64,000 nucleotides of DNA from Pararhizobium polonicum (lineage in GTDB: Bacteria > Pseudomonadota > Alphaproteobacteria > Rhizobiales > Rhizobiaceae). The stretch spans positions 164,421 through 228,420 of the forward strand of contig NZ_LGLV01000014.1 in NCBI RefSeq assembly GCF_001687365.1. Reading direction: 5' to 3'. The translations under genes were made by a program, and so were the position numbers. The notes under the pieces were generated by a model. The model was not told where the DNA came from. It made no database searches and was given only the letters and a program-made list of their open reading frames with translations. This document shows positions 28,365 through 36,417 of the stretch, in pieces (positions within the stretch are counted from its first letter, which is position 1; every line of letters starts with the position of its first letter).

Positions 28365-28853
28365 ATGGATGTTCCGCTAAAAGACAATGTTGACTTGCCC
28401 GGCGACGCGGCGCCGTCAAGCGCGAGGACCAATGGCCGCCAGACGCAATATACGCTCGGAGAACAGATCGGTTTTTATCTGCGCCAGGCCAACCAGCGCC
28501 ATGTCGCCATCTTCGCGAGCCTGATTTCGGAGAAGCTGACGACCACCCAGTGGGCAGCGCTCGTGAGGCTCAAGGATTTGCAGCCATGTTCGCAAGGCAA
28601 TCTTGGACGCGAGACGGCCATGGACATGGCGACGATCAAGGGTGTCGTCGACCGCCTCGTCAAGCGCGGCCTCGTCCATACGGAACCGGATCCGACCGAT
28701 GCGCGCCGGCTGGTTTTGACGCTGACGGCCGAAGGCGATGCAACGGTTGAACGCAATCTCTCGATTGCCTTGGAAATCTCGCAGCAAACACTGAGCACCC
28801 TGACGCCGGCAGAGCGGATGATGCTGATGGAACTGCTTCAGAAGATCTGTTGA
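28365..28853 (+). CDS. MarR-family regulator, paralogue of the nic MarR
   Basis: The 162-residue winged-helix protein resembles the nic-operon MarR: both share the pattern GxxLRxAxQRHxAIF in the dimer helix, QxALxxLxDLxPxSQxxL in the core, and ATIKG/RGxVxRLxxRGL in the recognition helix. The downstream wing reads DARRLVLTLTAEGD. It sits between the importer/hydrolase unit and the GH3 gene and probably controls this locus through the TTTGTATACAAA sites at 23567-23801. The ATG follows GGATCCGG. Ligand unknown; an aromatic or pyridine carboxylate would be typical. Confidence 0.88.
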   Translation: MDVPLKDNVDLPGDAAPSSARTNGRQTQYTLGEQIGFYLRQANQRHVAIFASLISEKLTTTQWAALVRLKDLQPCSQGNLGRETAMDMATIKGVVDRLVKRGLVHTEPDPTDARRLVLTLTAEGDATVERNLSIALEISQQTLSTLTPAERMMLMELLQKIC

Positions 28854-28880
28854 TAACAGCCGGAATTTAAAGAGACTTCA

Positions 28881-31229
28881 ATGGTTCAGGATACCCATGA
28901 TGACATGACGCTGCTCGTCGATCAGATGACGGCTGCGGAAAAGGCCGATCTTTTGAGCGGCCAGGGCCTATGGAAAACGGCCGCCATCGAGAGGCTCGGC
29001 ATCCCGTCAATCCTAATGACCGACGGCGCCTACGGTGTTCGATACTCAACCACGCAGATCAATGCCGGCGATAGCGACGACAATAGCCTTCAGGGGTTTC
29101 TAGCTCTGGTCAACCAGCAGGCCGATGAGGCGGGCACCATGTTCGGCACCACGCGGCCGGCGACGTGTTTTCCAAACGGCAATCTGCTCGGCTGTTCCTG
29201 GGATATAGACCTTGCTTACCGCATGGGGGCTGCCCTTGCGGCAGAGTGCCAGAACTTCGGCGTCCATTTGCTGCTCGGGCCGGGGATCAATACGCGGCGC
29301 ACACCGCTTGCCGGCCGTGCCTATGAATATTATTCCGAGGACCCGATCATCAACGGTGACCTTGCCGCAGCCTTGATCTGCGGCATGCAGGACAACGGCG
29401 TCGGCGCATCGCTGAAGCATTTCGCCTGCAACAATTCCGAGATCGAGCGCACCACGACCAGCTCAGATGTCGATGAGCGCGCCCTGCGCGAGATTTATCT
29501 TGCCGGCTTCGAGCGGGCGATCGAAAAAGGCCGCCCATGGACTGTCATGAGCGCCTATAATCCGGTGAATGGCATTCACGCGACGCAGAACGCCTGGCTG
29601 TTGACGACGGTGCTGCGCGAGCAATGGGGCTATGACGGGCTCGTTGTTTCCGATTGGCATGCGATCAGGGACAGGCCGGCTTCTCTTACAGCCGGAACCG
29701 ATCTCGACATGCCGGAAAGCAAACCGCGCAAGGCGCAGCTTCTTACGGCAATCGAAGGCGGCGGGATCGACCGGGAAACCATCGACGCGTCCTGCAGAAG
29801 AGTGCTCGATCTGGTTCAGCGCTGCAAAGCAAACGAGAAGCCGGGCACTCCAGCCGACCTCGAAGATCACCACGTTCTGTCCCGCCAGATCGCTGCAGAA
29901 TCGATCGTTCTGCTGCGCAACGAAAACGCGGCTTTGCCGCTTGACGCCTCCGCCTCACCGCGCATCCTGGTGGTCGGCAATGGAGCGGTCGCGCCGGTCA
30001 TTCAAGGCTCCGGCTCGGCCACCACCAATCCTTACCGGGTTGATATACCCTTCGAGCAGATTTGCAAAAGGGCCGGTGAACACTGCACCATCCGTCACAT
30101 GCCGTTCGATGTTGAGACCACCGCCGATGCGGCTTCCGCGATCAACACGGTTTTGCACGCGGCAGCAGATTGCGATGTCGTCCTTGTCTTCACCGAAAAC
30201 GAAAAGAGCCGCAACGGCGAGGGCAATGATCGCGATACACTGAAGCTGGTCAAAGGTCACGATGATCTCATCGGCGCATTGGCGGCTGCAGGCCGCCGCG
30301 TTGTTGTTGTCCTTTCGATGCCGGATACGGTGGAGATGCCCTGGCTTCATAAAGTGGATGCGGTTCTCGCCTGCTTTTTCCCAGGCCAAGGCGGTGGCGA
30401 GGCGATCGCCCGCGTGCTTTTCGGCGACCAGAATCCTTGCGGCAAGCTCTCCACCAGCATGCCCGTTCGCATCGAAGACATTCCAGGTTGGCACACCTAT
30501 CCTGGCGAACATGACCACCATATCTATAGCGAAGGCGTCTTCGTCGGATACCGCTACTACGACCTAAAGGCTATTGCACCGGCTTTCCCCTTTGGACATG
30601 GCCTGAGCTACACGGACTTTTCCTATGAAAACCTGTCTATCAACAGGGAGACGATCGCGCCGGGTGAGAGCTGCACCGTTACCGTCACGATCCGCAATAC
30701 TGGGAAAATCGCAGGCAAGGAAATTGTTCAGCTCTATGTGCGGCCGGTCAGGCCCGGGTTGAAGCGCCCGATCCGGGAGTTGAAGGCATTTTCCAAAGTG
30801 CACTTGGAGCGCGGAGAAGCAAAAACGATTGACCTCTTGCTGCACCCGCGCGACTTCCAGCATTTCGACGTATCACGCTCCAATTGGGTGCTGGATGCAG
30901 AGGCTTTCATCATCGAGGTAGCATCATCTTCACGCGATATTCGTCAAAGCAGGAACGTTGCCTGTGAACGTCAAGTCTTTCCTCTGAAAAAACTCTCCAC
31001 ACGGTCTTCGCCATCGCTCATTTTTTCCCATCCTCAAGCTGAAAATGCTCTAAAATCCTTCCTTGTCGCGAAATTACTGCTTTCGAAGGAGGAAGCGGTG
31101 GCTATTCTCGATCAAGTGCGCAAGTCTTTCCTTGGCTTCTACGATACGCTGAGTTGGTACGTGGGCGACAGCGTGCCGGAAGCTGAAATAGCGGCCGTTC
31201 TTGATGAACTTAACCAGACTGAAGAGTAG
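28881..31229 (+). CDS. GH3 family beta-glycosidase
   Basis: The 782-residue protein has the GH3 N-terminal barrel (LTDGAYGVRY-like start, LLLGPGINTRRTPLAGRAYEYYSEDP, VGASLKHFACNNSE), the nucleophile Asp258 in LVVSDWHA, the alpha/beta sandwich domain (ILVVGNGAVAP, FTENEKSRNGEGNDR) and a fibronectin III-like domain (TVTIRNTGKIAGKEIVQLYV). A tail of about 100 residues with no family match follows. There is no signal peptide, so it is cytoplasmic. It should remove beta-linked glucose or xylose from glycosides; together with the two other hydrolases it suggests stepwise trimming of an imported glycoside. Confidence 0.9.
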   Translation: MVQDTHDDMTLLVDQMTAAEKADLLSGQGLWKTAAIERLGIPSILMTDGAYGVRYSTTQINAGDSDDNSLQGFLALVNQQADEAGTMFGTTRPATCFPNGNLLGCSWDIDLAYRMGAALAAECQNFGVHLLLGPGINTRRTPLAGRAYEYYSEDPIINGDLAAALICGMQDNGVGASLKHFACNNSEIERTTTSSDVDERALREIYLAGFERAIEKGRPWTVMSAYNPVNGIHATQNAWLLTTVLREQWGYDGLVVSDWHAIRDRPASLTAGTDLDMPESKPRKAQLLTAIEGGGIDRETIDASCRRVLDLVQRCKANEKPGTPADLEDHHVLSRQIAAESIVLLRNENAALPLDASASPRILVVGNGAVAPVIQGSGSATTNPYRVDIPFEQICKRAGEHCTIRHMPFDVETTADAASAINTVLHAAADCDVVLVFTENEKSRNGEGNDRDTLKLVKGHDDLIGALAAAGRRVVVVLSMPDTVEMPWLHKVDAVLACFFPGQGGGEAIARVLFGDQNPCGKLSTSMPVRIEDIPGWHTYPGEHDHHIYSEGVFVGYRYYDLKAIAPAFPFGHGLSYTDFSYENLSINRETIAPGESCTVTVTIRNTGKIAGKEIVQLYVRPVRPGLKRPIRELKAFSKVHLERGEAKTIDLLLHPRDFQHFDVSRSNWVLDAEAFIIEVASSSRDIRQSRNVACERQVFPLKKLSTRSSPSLIFSHPQAENALKSFLVAKLLLSKEEAVAILDQVRKSFLGFYDTLSWYVGDSVPEAEIAAVLDELNQTEE

Positions 31230-31245
31230 AAATCAGCGTGCGTCC

Positions 31246-31434
31246 CTATCGCTGGAGTGAAGCTTCAGTCGGATCGCCTTGAAGGGATCTAAGCCAGCGG
31301 CCATGCCACACAGATTCGAGGTCGAGCTCAACGATATCTGGGCCTCCGTATTCCGCGCAGGGTAAGGAATACTTGGCAGTCGGGATCCGACAAGCAGCCT
31401 TCGCAATTTCCAGTCGCACCCATGTATATCCCAT
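31246..31434 (-). CDS. Small hypothetical protein (62 aa) with strong ribosome binding site
   Basis: The minus-strand frame from ATG 31434 gives a 62-residue protein, rich in charged and aromatic residues, without a membrane segment or cysteine-metal motif. I do not recognise the family. What supports it is GAAAGGAGGG about 8 nt before the start codon, unusually good. The IS701-type element ends only 23 bp upstream, so its native promoter was probably cut away by that insertion. Confidence 0.45.
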   Translation of the reverse strand: MGYTWVRLEIAKAACRIPTAKYSLPCAEYGGPDIVELDLESVWHGRWLRSLQGDPTEASLQR

Positions 31435-31457
31435 CGATATATCCCTCCTTTCAATCT

Positions 31458-32875
31458 AGCACTACTTTGGCAGATTAACCTCGGTTAATGATGATCGGCC
31501 ATCTTTGCACTTCCATAGGGGTGCGAAGAATGGCAGAGCAGGATGTTGCACTGACGGAATGTGAAGCCGTTCGTTGAGACGCTTGGCCACAAGAAGCGTC
31601 GGCAGATGTGCCCGATCTATGTTTCTGGCCTGATCGAGCCGGGAGATCGCAAGAGTATCGAGCCGATGGCGGAGCGCCTGGCACCTGAGCGCTATGACCG
31701 CCTGCATCATTTCATCTCGGACGGAATTTGGGACGCCGGTCCGCTTGCGGCGGAATTGGCGGTGCAGGCTGACAGAATAGTTGGGGCTTCAGATGCTTTT
31801 CTGGTGATCAATGATACAGCTCTTCCGAAGAAGGGCGACCATTCTGTTGGAGTCGCACCGCAATATGCATCGATGCTGGGCAAGCGAGCCAACTGCCAGA
31901 CGCTGGTGTCATTGACGCTGGCACGCGCCGAGGCTCCTGTCCCCGTTGGCCTGCGGCTGTTCCTGCCCGACAGTTGGACCAGTGATCAGGATCGGATGGC
32001 AAAAGCCGGCGTTCCCGAGCCAATGCGCCTATCCCGCACCAAACCGGAGATCGCGCTTGACGAGATCGATCGGCTCATTGCCGCGGGCGTGCGATTTGGC
32101 ACCGTGCTTGCTGACGCAGGTTACGGTCTGTCGGCCGCTTTTCGCCAGGGGTTGAGTGCGCGGGGTCTCACCTGGGCCGTCGGCATTCCCAAGCATCAGA
32201 AGGTGTATCCCCATGATGTCGCGTTGATCTTTCCTGTTGCTGGCCATGGACGACCGCGCAAGCATACAATCCCCGATACGCTGCCGACCGCAGCCGAAAC
32301 GATCCTTGCGGCATCGACATGGAAGACACTCAGCTGGCGGCGTGGCACCAAAGGCCGATTGACCGCGCGCTTTGCTGCCCTGCGTATTCGAATTGCGGAT
32401 GGCAGCCCGCAGCGTATCCTCGACAAGGGACAACAGCACATGCCGGGCGAAGAGGCGTGGCTGGTTGGCGAGTGGCGCTCAAACGACGAACGCAAATATT
32501 ATCTATCCAATCTGCCCGCCGCGGCGACATTGAAACAACTCGCGGCGACCATTAAAGCTCGTTGGGTCTGCGAGCAGGCGCATCAGCAGATGAAGGAAGA
32601 ACTCGGCCTCGATCACTTCGAAGGCCGATCATGGCAAGGCCTCCATCGACACGCACTGATGACCATGATCGCTTATGCCTTCCTGCAACATCAGCGCCTA
32701 TACAAAGCAAAGCGGGAAAAAAAGGAACAGACGCGGCCCGCCTAAACCGACATTGCCAGCTATCCGACGCGCCGTCATAGCCGCGCTCTTAAACCACCAT
32801 CCACCACAACGATGTCCACACTGCCGTATCAGCTTCCAAATGACCCCAAAATCAATTCTGCCAAAGTAGTGCTAG
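31458..32875 (+). mobile_element. IS701-family-like insertion sequence, about 1.42 kb
   Basis: The ends are 19-bp perfect inverted repeats: CTAGCACTACTTTGGCAGA at 31458-31476 and its reverse complement at 32857-32875. They bracket a single transposase gene. I see no clear target duplication outside the repeats. The element separates the small ORF at 31246 from the secreted-protein gene at 32914. Confidence 0.85.
31561..32745 (+). CDS. IS701-family transposase (DDE type), possibly frameshifted at its N-terminus
   Basis: The 394-residue frame begins with a GTG and KPFVETLGHKKRRQMCPIYVSGL, a block that lies about 10-15 residues into normal IS701 transposases. The DDE residues appear in LVINDTALPKKGDH, VLADAGYG and QQMKEELGLDHFEGRS. 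An ATG at 31530 opens another frame coding MAEQDVALTE; joining this to the main frame (ALTEWLKPF is the expected reading) needs two bases that are absent near 31555. Either the internal GTG is used or the copy is inactivated by a 2-bp deletion. Confidence 0.85.
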   Translation: MKPFVETLGHKKRRQMCPIYVSGLIEPGDRKSIEPMAERLAPERYDRLHHFISDGIWDAGPLAAELAVQADRIVGASDAFLVINDTALPKKGDHSVGVAPQYASMLGKRANCQTLVSLTLARAEAPVPVGLRLFLPDSWTSDQDRMAKAGVPEPMRLSRTKPEIALDEIDRLIAAGVRFGTVLADAGYGLSAAFRQGLSARGLTWAVGIPKHQKVYPHDVALIFPVAGHGRPRKHTIPDTLPTAAETILAASTWKTLSWRRGTKGRLTARFAALRIRIADGSPQRILDKGQQHMPGEEAWLVGEWRSNDERKYYLSNLPAAATLKQLAATIKARWVCEQAHQQMKEELGLDHFEGRSWQGLHRHALMTMIAYAFLQHQRLYKAKREKKEQTRPA

Positions 32876-32913
32876 CCCTGGCAGGCATAGAGTCCCAATT
32901 GACCCGAAAGGGT

Positions 32914-33426
32914 TTACATGCGCGAGGCCGCTATTCTTGCAATCTCGACCGTTTTCTCGAATCCGATGCCGTTCGTCGTGATCGTGACGTTGTCCTTACC
33001 CTTGAAAAAAAGGACCGTGTAGTAATCCGTCGTGTTGTCGGCAATTTTTACTCCCCACGCGACATCGCCAACACCAGGCACTTCGACGACCTCTCCAGGC
33101 TTTTTTTCCCGCTTCGTATATTCGATGATCCCATCGAAATAGGTTCGCTCCATCCCGGCAGGAAGGCCATTGGTTTCACCCGTAAAGTACATGACCTTCG
33201 CGTAGGCATCCGGTGTGCTCCCTTCCCAGGCACAAAGGCCGTCATTGGTCGTCTCGGTGATTCGCGCGGGGGCGCCGACGAAGGCTCCCATCTCGTCCGC
33301 CGTCACCGTCTTACAGGCGACGATGCTCGGGTCGATGGTAATTGTTGGCGGCATTGCCCCATCCGCTGCGAGTGCAGGTCCAGCCATGCTCAGGGCCAGC
33401 ATTGTAAATCCGATGTCGAGTCGCAC
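32914..33426 (-). CDS. Hypothetical secreted protein
   Basis: The GTG at 33426 preceded by AAAGGAAGATC gives 170 residues with a signal peptide (RLDIGFTMLALSMAGPALA, cleaved before ADG). The longer open frame upstream lacks this logic. The mature 150 residues contain two cysteines in a spacing like actinobacterial DUF3558 lipoproteins (VACKTVTADEMGAFVGAP ... GLCAWEG), probably forming a disulfide in the periplasm. The function is not known; no operon partner is adjacent. Confidence 0.7.
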   Translation of the reverse strand: MRLDIGFTMLALSMAGPALAADGAMPPTITIDPSIVACKTVTADEMGAFVGAPARITETTNDGLCAWEGSTPDAYAKVMYFTGETNGLPAGMERTYFDGIIEYTKREKKPGEVVEVPGVGDVAWGVKIADNTTDYYTVLFFKGKDNVTITTNGIGFEKTVEIARIAASRM

Positions 33427-33734
33427 GATCTTCCTTTCGTCCGGTTTCGTTGTTGAGCCGACGACCAACTCGCCGGCAAGGTTAGCGATCAATGCCGGCA
33501 AGTAAATGATATTGACCTGCCACTGAAGTTTCATCCGGCTGCGATTAGGGCGTCGGTGGTTATGAACCGCCCCCAACATGGTAGAGGTCGGAACAGCAGA
33601 CGAAGTCTTATTTCTCGGAAGCCATCTTACTCTTGGCTCTTCCTGACGCAGAATTCATCCAGAACCTTGCCGGCATCGCTGCATATTGATGCCGGCGACG
33701 CCGGCTCCAGACAACGGGTTGTCCCCAGCCATTA
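33427..33734. other. Intergenic stretch without a recognisable gene
   Basis: Between the start of the secreted-protein gene and the end of the flavin monooxygenase gene I see only short frames without family resemblance. No repeat or operator stands out. Confidence 0.5.
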
Positions 33735-35123
33735 TCAGGTTGGCGATAGTGTATCGCAACCATATGCTGATGCCGGGTGGGGTGATACGAGTTTGTCTCC
33801 GCTTCCGAACAGTTTCTGGCGCAATGTGCCTTCGCGATACTGCGTCTTGTAGAGCCCCCTCGCCTGCAATACCGGGACGACCAGGTCGATGAAGTCGCGG
33901 AACCCGCCGTCCATGATGGCGTAGGAGAGATTGAAGCCGTCGATGCCGGTTTCCTGCGCCCAGTCGGCCAGCGAATCAGCCACGTCCTGCGGATTGCCAA
34001 CTGACACCGGGCTGAGGCCGCCGATTCCGCACCATTCGGCGATCTCGGCCGCAGTCCAGGCACGCGACGGATCGGCAGAACTCATTGCTTCCACCGCCGT
34101 GCGTATGGCCTTGCTCTCGACATGCTCGAAGACGTCGTCGGGCGCGAACTGGCTGAAATCGACACCCGTCCAGCCAGACATCAGGGTGAGGGCGCCTTCA
34201 CGCGAGGCATGCTGCCTGTAGGCCGCATGCTTGTCCTCGGCTTCCGCGGCGGTCGGCGCCGTGATGACGGTATGCTCGGCGATGATCGCGATCGACGCTG
34301 GGTCCCTGCCCGCATCCGCAAAGGCCTGCCGCAACTTCCTGACGCTGCCGGCAAGAACGGCCCTGGACGGCGCGCCGACGAAGACACATTCTGCATGCCT
34401 CGCGGCGAACGGCCGGCCGAAAGAAGATGCCCCGGCCTGGAACAGCACCGGCGTACGCTGCGGCGAAGGCTCGCACAGATGCGGCCCTTCCACGGAGAAA
34501 TGGGGCCCGACATGGTCGATCCGATGGATGCGCGCGGGATCTGCATAGATGCCGCTGGCGCGATCGGCCACCACGGCGCCGTCCTCCCAGCTGGCCTCCC
34601 AAAGCTTGTAGCATAGCTGCATGTATTCCTCCGCCCGATCGTACCGCTCGGTATGGGACAGCTGTTCGCGCATGCCGAAATTGCGGGCTGCGCTTTCGGA
34701 TGCTGAGGTAACGATGTTCCAGCCGATCCGGCCGTCGGTCAGGTGATCGAGGGTCGACAGCCGGCGCGCCAGCGCAAATGGCGGCTCGTACGTCGTGGAC
34801 ATCGTCACGCCGAACCCGAGATGGCGCGTCGCATGCGCCATCGCCGACACCAGCAGCAGCGGATCGTTGCGCGGAATCTGCACGGCGTTGCGGAAGGCCT
34901 GAGCGGGCGATCCCTCGAACACATCGTAATGACCGTAGAAGTCCGCGATGAAGATGCCGTCGAAGAGCCCGCGCTCCAGCAGGGTTGCGAATTCGACCCA
35001 GAAGGCCAGCGATTTGTAGCGGACGGAGCGATCGTCCGCATGCCGCCAGAGCCCTGGCGACAGGTGGCCGGGGCTGTTCATGACAAAGGCGTTGAAGATC
35101 AATGGCGTCATCGAAACTCTCAT
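33735..35123 (-). CDS. Flavin-dependent monooxygenase, NtaA/SnaA/DszA (LLM) family
   Basis: The 462-residue protein follows the bacterial-luciferase-like NtaA/DszA pattern: LIFNAFVMNSPGHLSPGLWRH, LFDGIFIADFYG, NDPLLLVSAMAHATRHLGFGVTMSTTYEPPFALARRLSTLDHLTDGRIGWNIVTS (in parts), LSHTERYDRAEEYM, and PVLFQAGASSFGRPFAARHAE. It uses reduced FMN and O2, with a separate flavin reductase not encoded here, and cleaves C-S or C-N bonds. A second ATG at 35111 is an equally possible start. It is divergent from a ribose-type importer whose operon ends with a DszC-like flavoenzyme, so all are likely one catabolic unit. Confidence 0.9.
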   Translation of the reverse strand: MRVSMTPLIFNAFVMNSPGHLSPGLWRHADDRSVRYKSLAFWVEFATLLERGLFDGIFIADFYGHYDVFEGSPAQAFRNAVQIPRNDPLLLVSAMAHATRHLGFGVTMSTTYEPPFALARRLSTLDHLTDGRIGWNIVTSASESAARNFGMREQLSHTERYDRAEEYMQLCYKLWEASWEDGAVVADRASGIYADPARIHRIDHVGPHFSVEGPHLCEPSPQRTPVLFQAGASSFGRPFAARHAECVFVGAPSRAVLAGSVRKLRQAFADAGRDPASIAIIAEHTVITAPTAAEAEDKHAAYRQHASREGALTLMSGWTGVDFSQFAPDDVFEHVESKAIRTAVEAMSSADPSRAWTAAEIAEWCGIGGLSPVSVGNPQDVADSLADWAQETGIDGFNLSYAIMDGGFRDFIDLVVPVLQARGLYKTQYREGTLRQKLFGSGDKLVSPHPASAYGCDTLSPT

Positions 35124-35228
35124 GAAATACGAAGGGAACCCTGTTTCACCGGAAAACGAGACATTGTCTTGTTGGGTACGAGCATGGCCTCCGGCTCGGA
35201 TAACGTAGAAAAAAATACCTCACTTATC

Positions 35229-35254
35229 TATATAAAAAACATATATTTTATATA
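35229..35254. promoter_or_regulatory. AT-rich 9-bp inverted repeat in the divergent promoter region
   Basis: TATATAAAA (35229-35237) and TTTTATATA (35246-35254) form a perfect inverted repeat in the 206-bp gap between the monooxygenase and the importer operon. The gap is far more AT-rich than its surroundings, as expected of a promoter/operator region. Confidence 0.5.
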
Positions 35255-35329
35255 TTTCTATCATTCGACTCCGTAATTTCCCCGCACGATGATCAGGCAT
35301 GTTGCCGACGCTCACCGCAAGGAGAACCC

Positions 35330-36328
35330 ATGGACCGCAGAAGCTTCCTTCAGGTCGGCATTGCCGCTACCGCTGCCGCAGCAACCATCAGCGCACTCAC
35401 AACGCCTGCCGCCGCACAGGCCGACAGCGCGCCCGCAGATCTTCCGTCACTGAAGGGCAAGACGATCGCCGTCAGCATCGTCGGCACCGATCACTTCTTC
35501 GACCTGAAGGCCTACCAAGCCCAGATCGCGGAGATCGAGCGCCTAGGTGGAACGGTGATCGGGCTCGACGCAGGCCGCAACGACAAGAAGCTGGTCGCGC
35601 AGTTGCAGACCCTCGTCACCCAGAAGCCCGATGCCGTGATCCAGACACTGGGGGCGCTGCCGATCGTCGATCCCGGCCTCAAGAAACTGCGGGAAGCGGG
35701 CATTCCCGTTTTCACAGTCGACGTGGTGACGGACAACGCCATCAATAACTCGACGTCGGACAACTTCTCCATCGGCGCGCAGCTTGCACTACAGCTCGTC
35801 TCCGACATCGGTGGCAAGGGCAACATTGCCCTCTTCACGGCTATCGAAGGCGTCGTTCCCTGCGAAATCCGCCTCGAACAGTTGCATGCGGTGCTGAAAT
35901 ACTATCCCGATATCAAGATCATACAGCCGGACCTGCGCGAGATCGTCCCGAACACGATCCAGGACTCGTTCCAGAAGGTGACTGCCCTTCTTAGCCAGTA
36001 CCCGGAAGGCCAGCTTTCCGCGATCTGGGCGTCGTGGGACATTCCGGTTCTCGGCGCGACCCAGGCGCTTCTTGCAGCAGGCCGCAAGGACGTGTTGACC
36101 TACGGCGTCGACGGAACGCCCGAATACGTCTCCCTCGTCGCCGATCCGAATGCCCCGGCCGGTGCCGTTGCCGTGCAGCAGCCAGAACTGATCGGCAAGA
36201 CCGCAGTCTGGAACGTTGCCCGCCACTTCGCCGGCCAGACGGTCCCGGCCACCAGCTTCGTGCCCGGCGTCCTCGCAAACAAGCAGAACGCCCGCGAGAT
36301 CCAGAAGCAGGTCGGCCAGGCCGGCTGA
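35330..36328 (+). CDS. ABC transporter substrate-binding protein (ribose/sugar type)
   Basis: The 332-residue protein starts after AAGGAGAACCC with a Tat-like signal (DRRSFLQVGIAATAAAA, cleavage near AAAQA). The mature part has the periplasmic-binding-protein fold of RbsB: IAVSIVGTDHFFDLKAYQAQ, PDAVIQTLGALPIVDPGLKKLREAGIPVFTVD, LSAIWASWDIPVLGATQAL. It feeds the ATPase and two permeases downstream. Given the flavoenzymes in the locus, its ligand may be other than a sugar. Confidence 0.88.
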   Translation: MDRRSFLQVGIAATAAAATISALTTPAAAQADSAPADLPSLKGKTIAVSIVGTDHFFDLKAYQAQIAEIERLGGTVIGLDAGRNDKKLVAQLQTLVTQKPDAVIQTLGALPIVDPGLKKLREAGIPVFTVDVVTDNAINNSTSDNFSIGAQLALQLVSDIGGKGNIALFTAIEGVVPCEIRLEQLHAVLKYYPDIKIIQPDLREIVPNTIQDSFQKVTALLSQYPEGQLSAIWASWDIPVLGATQALLAAGRKDVLTYGVDGTPEYVSLVADPNAPAGAVAVQQPELIGKTAVWNVARHFAGQTVPATSFVPGVLANKQNAREIQKQVGQAG

Positions 36329-36349
36329 TCCGGCCCGGCATGCGCGCAA

Positions 36350-36374
36350 GGGCGGGCGCACCGGGCGCCCGCCC
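36350..36374 (+). terminator. Perfect 10-bp hairpin between binding-protein and ATPase genes
   Basis: GGGCGGGCGC and GCGCCCGCCC pair perfectly around a 5-base loop, 22 nt after the binding-protein stop. There is no T-run. Structures here commonly raise the level of the binding-protein part of the transcript by blocking 3' decay. Confidence 0.55.
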
Positions 36375-36417
36375 GCAGACGTTGCGGTTTCCCTGTCCCT
36401 TTGATGATTGACCCCTG

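Noticed and set aside
32812..33456. 214-codon open frame on the plus strand
   Set aside because: Runs from the IS701 end into sequence antisense to the secreted-protein gene, which has a signal peptide and ribosome binding site.
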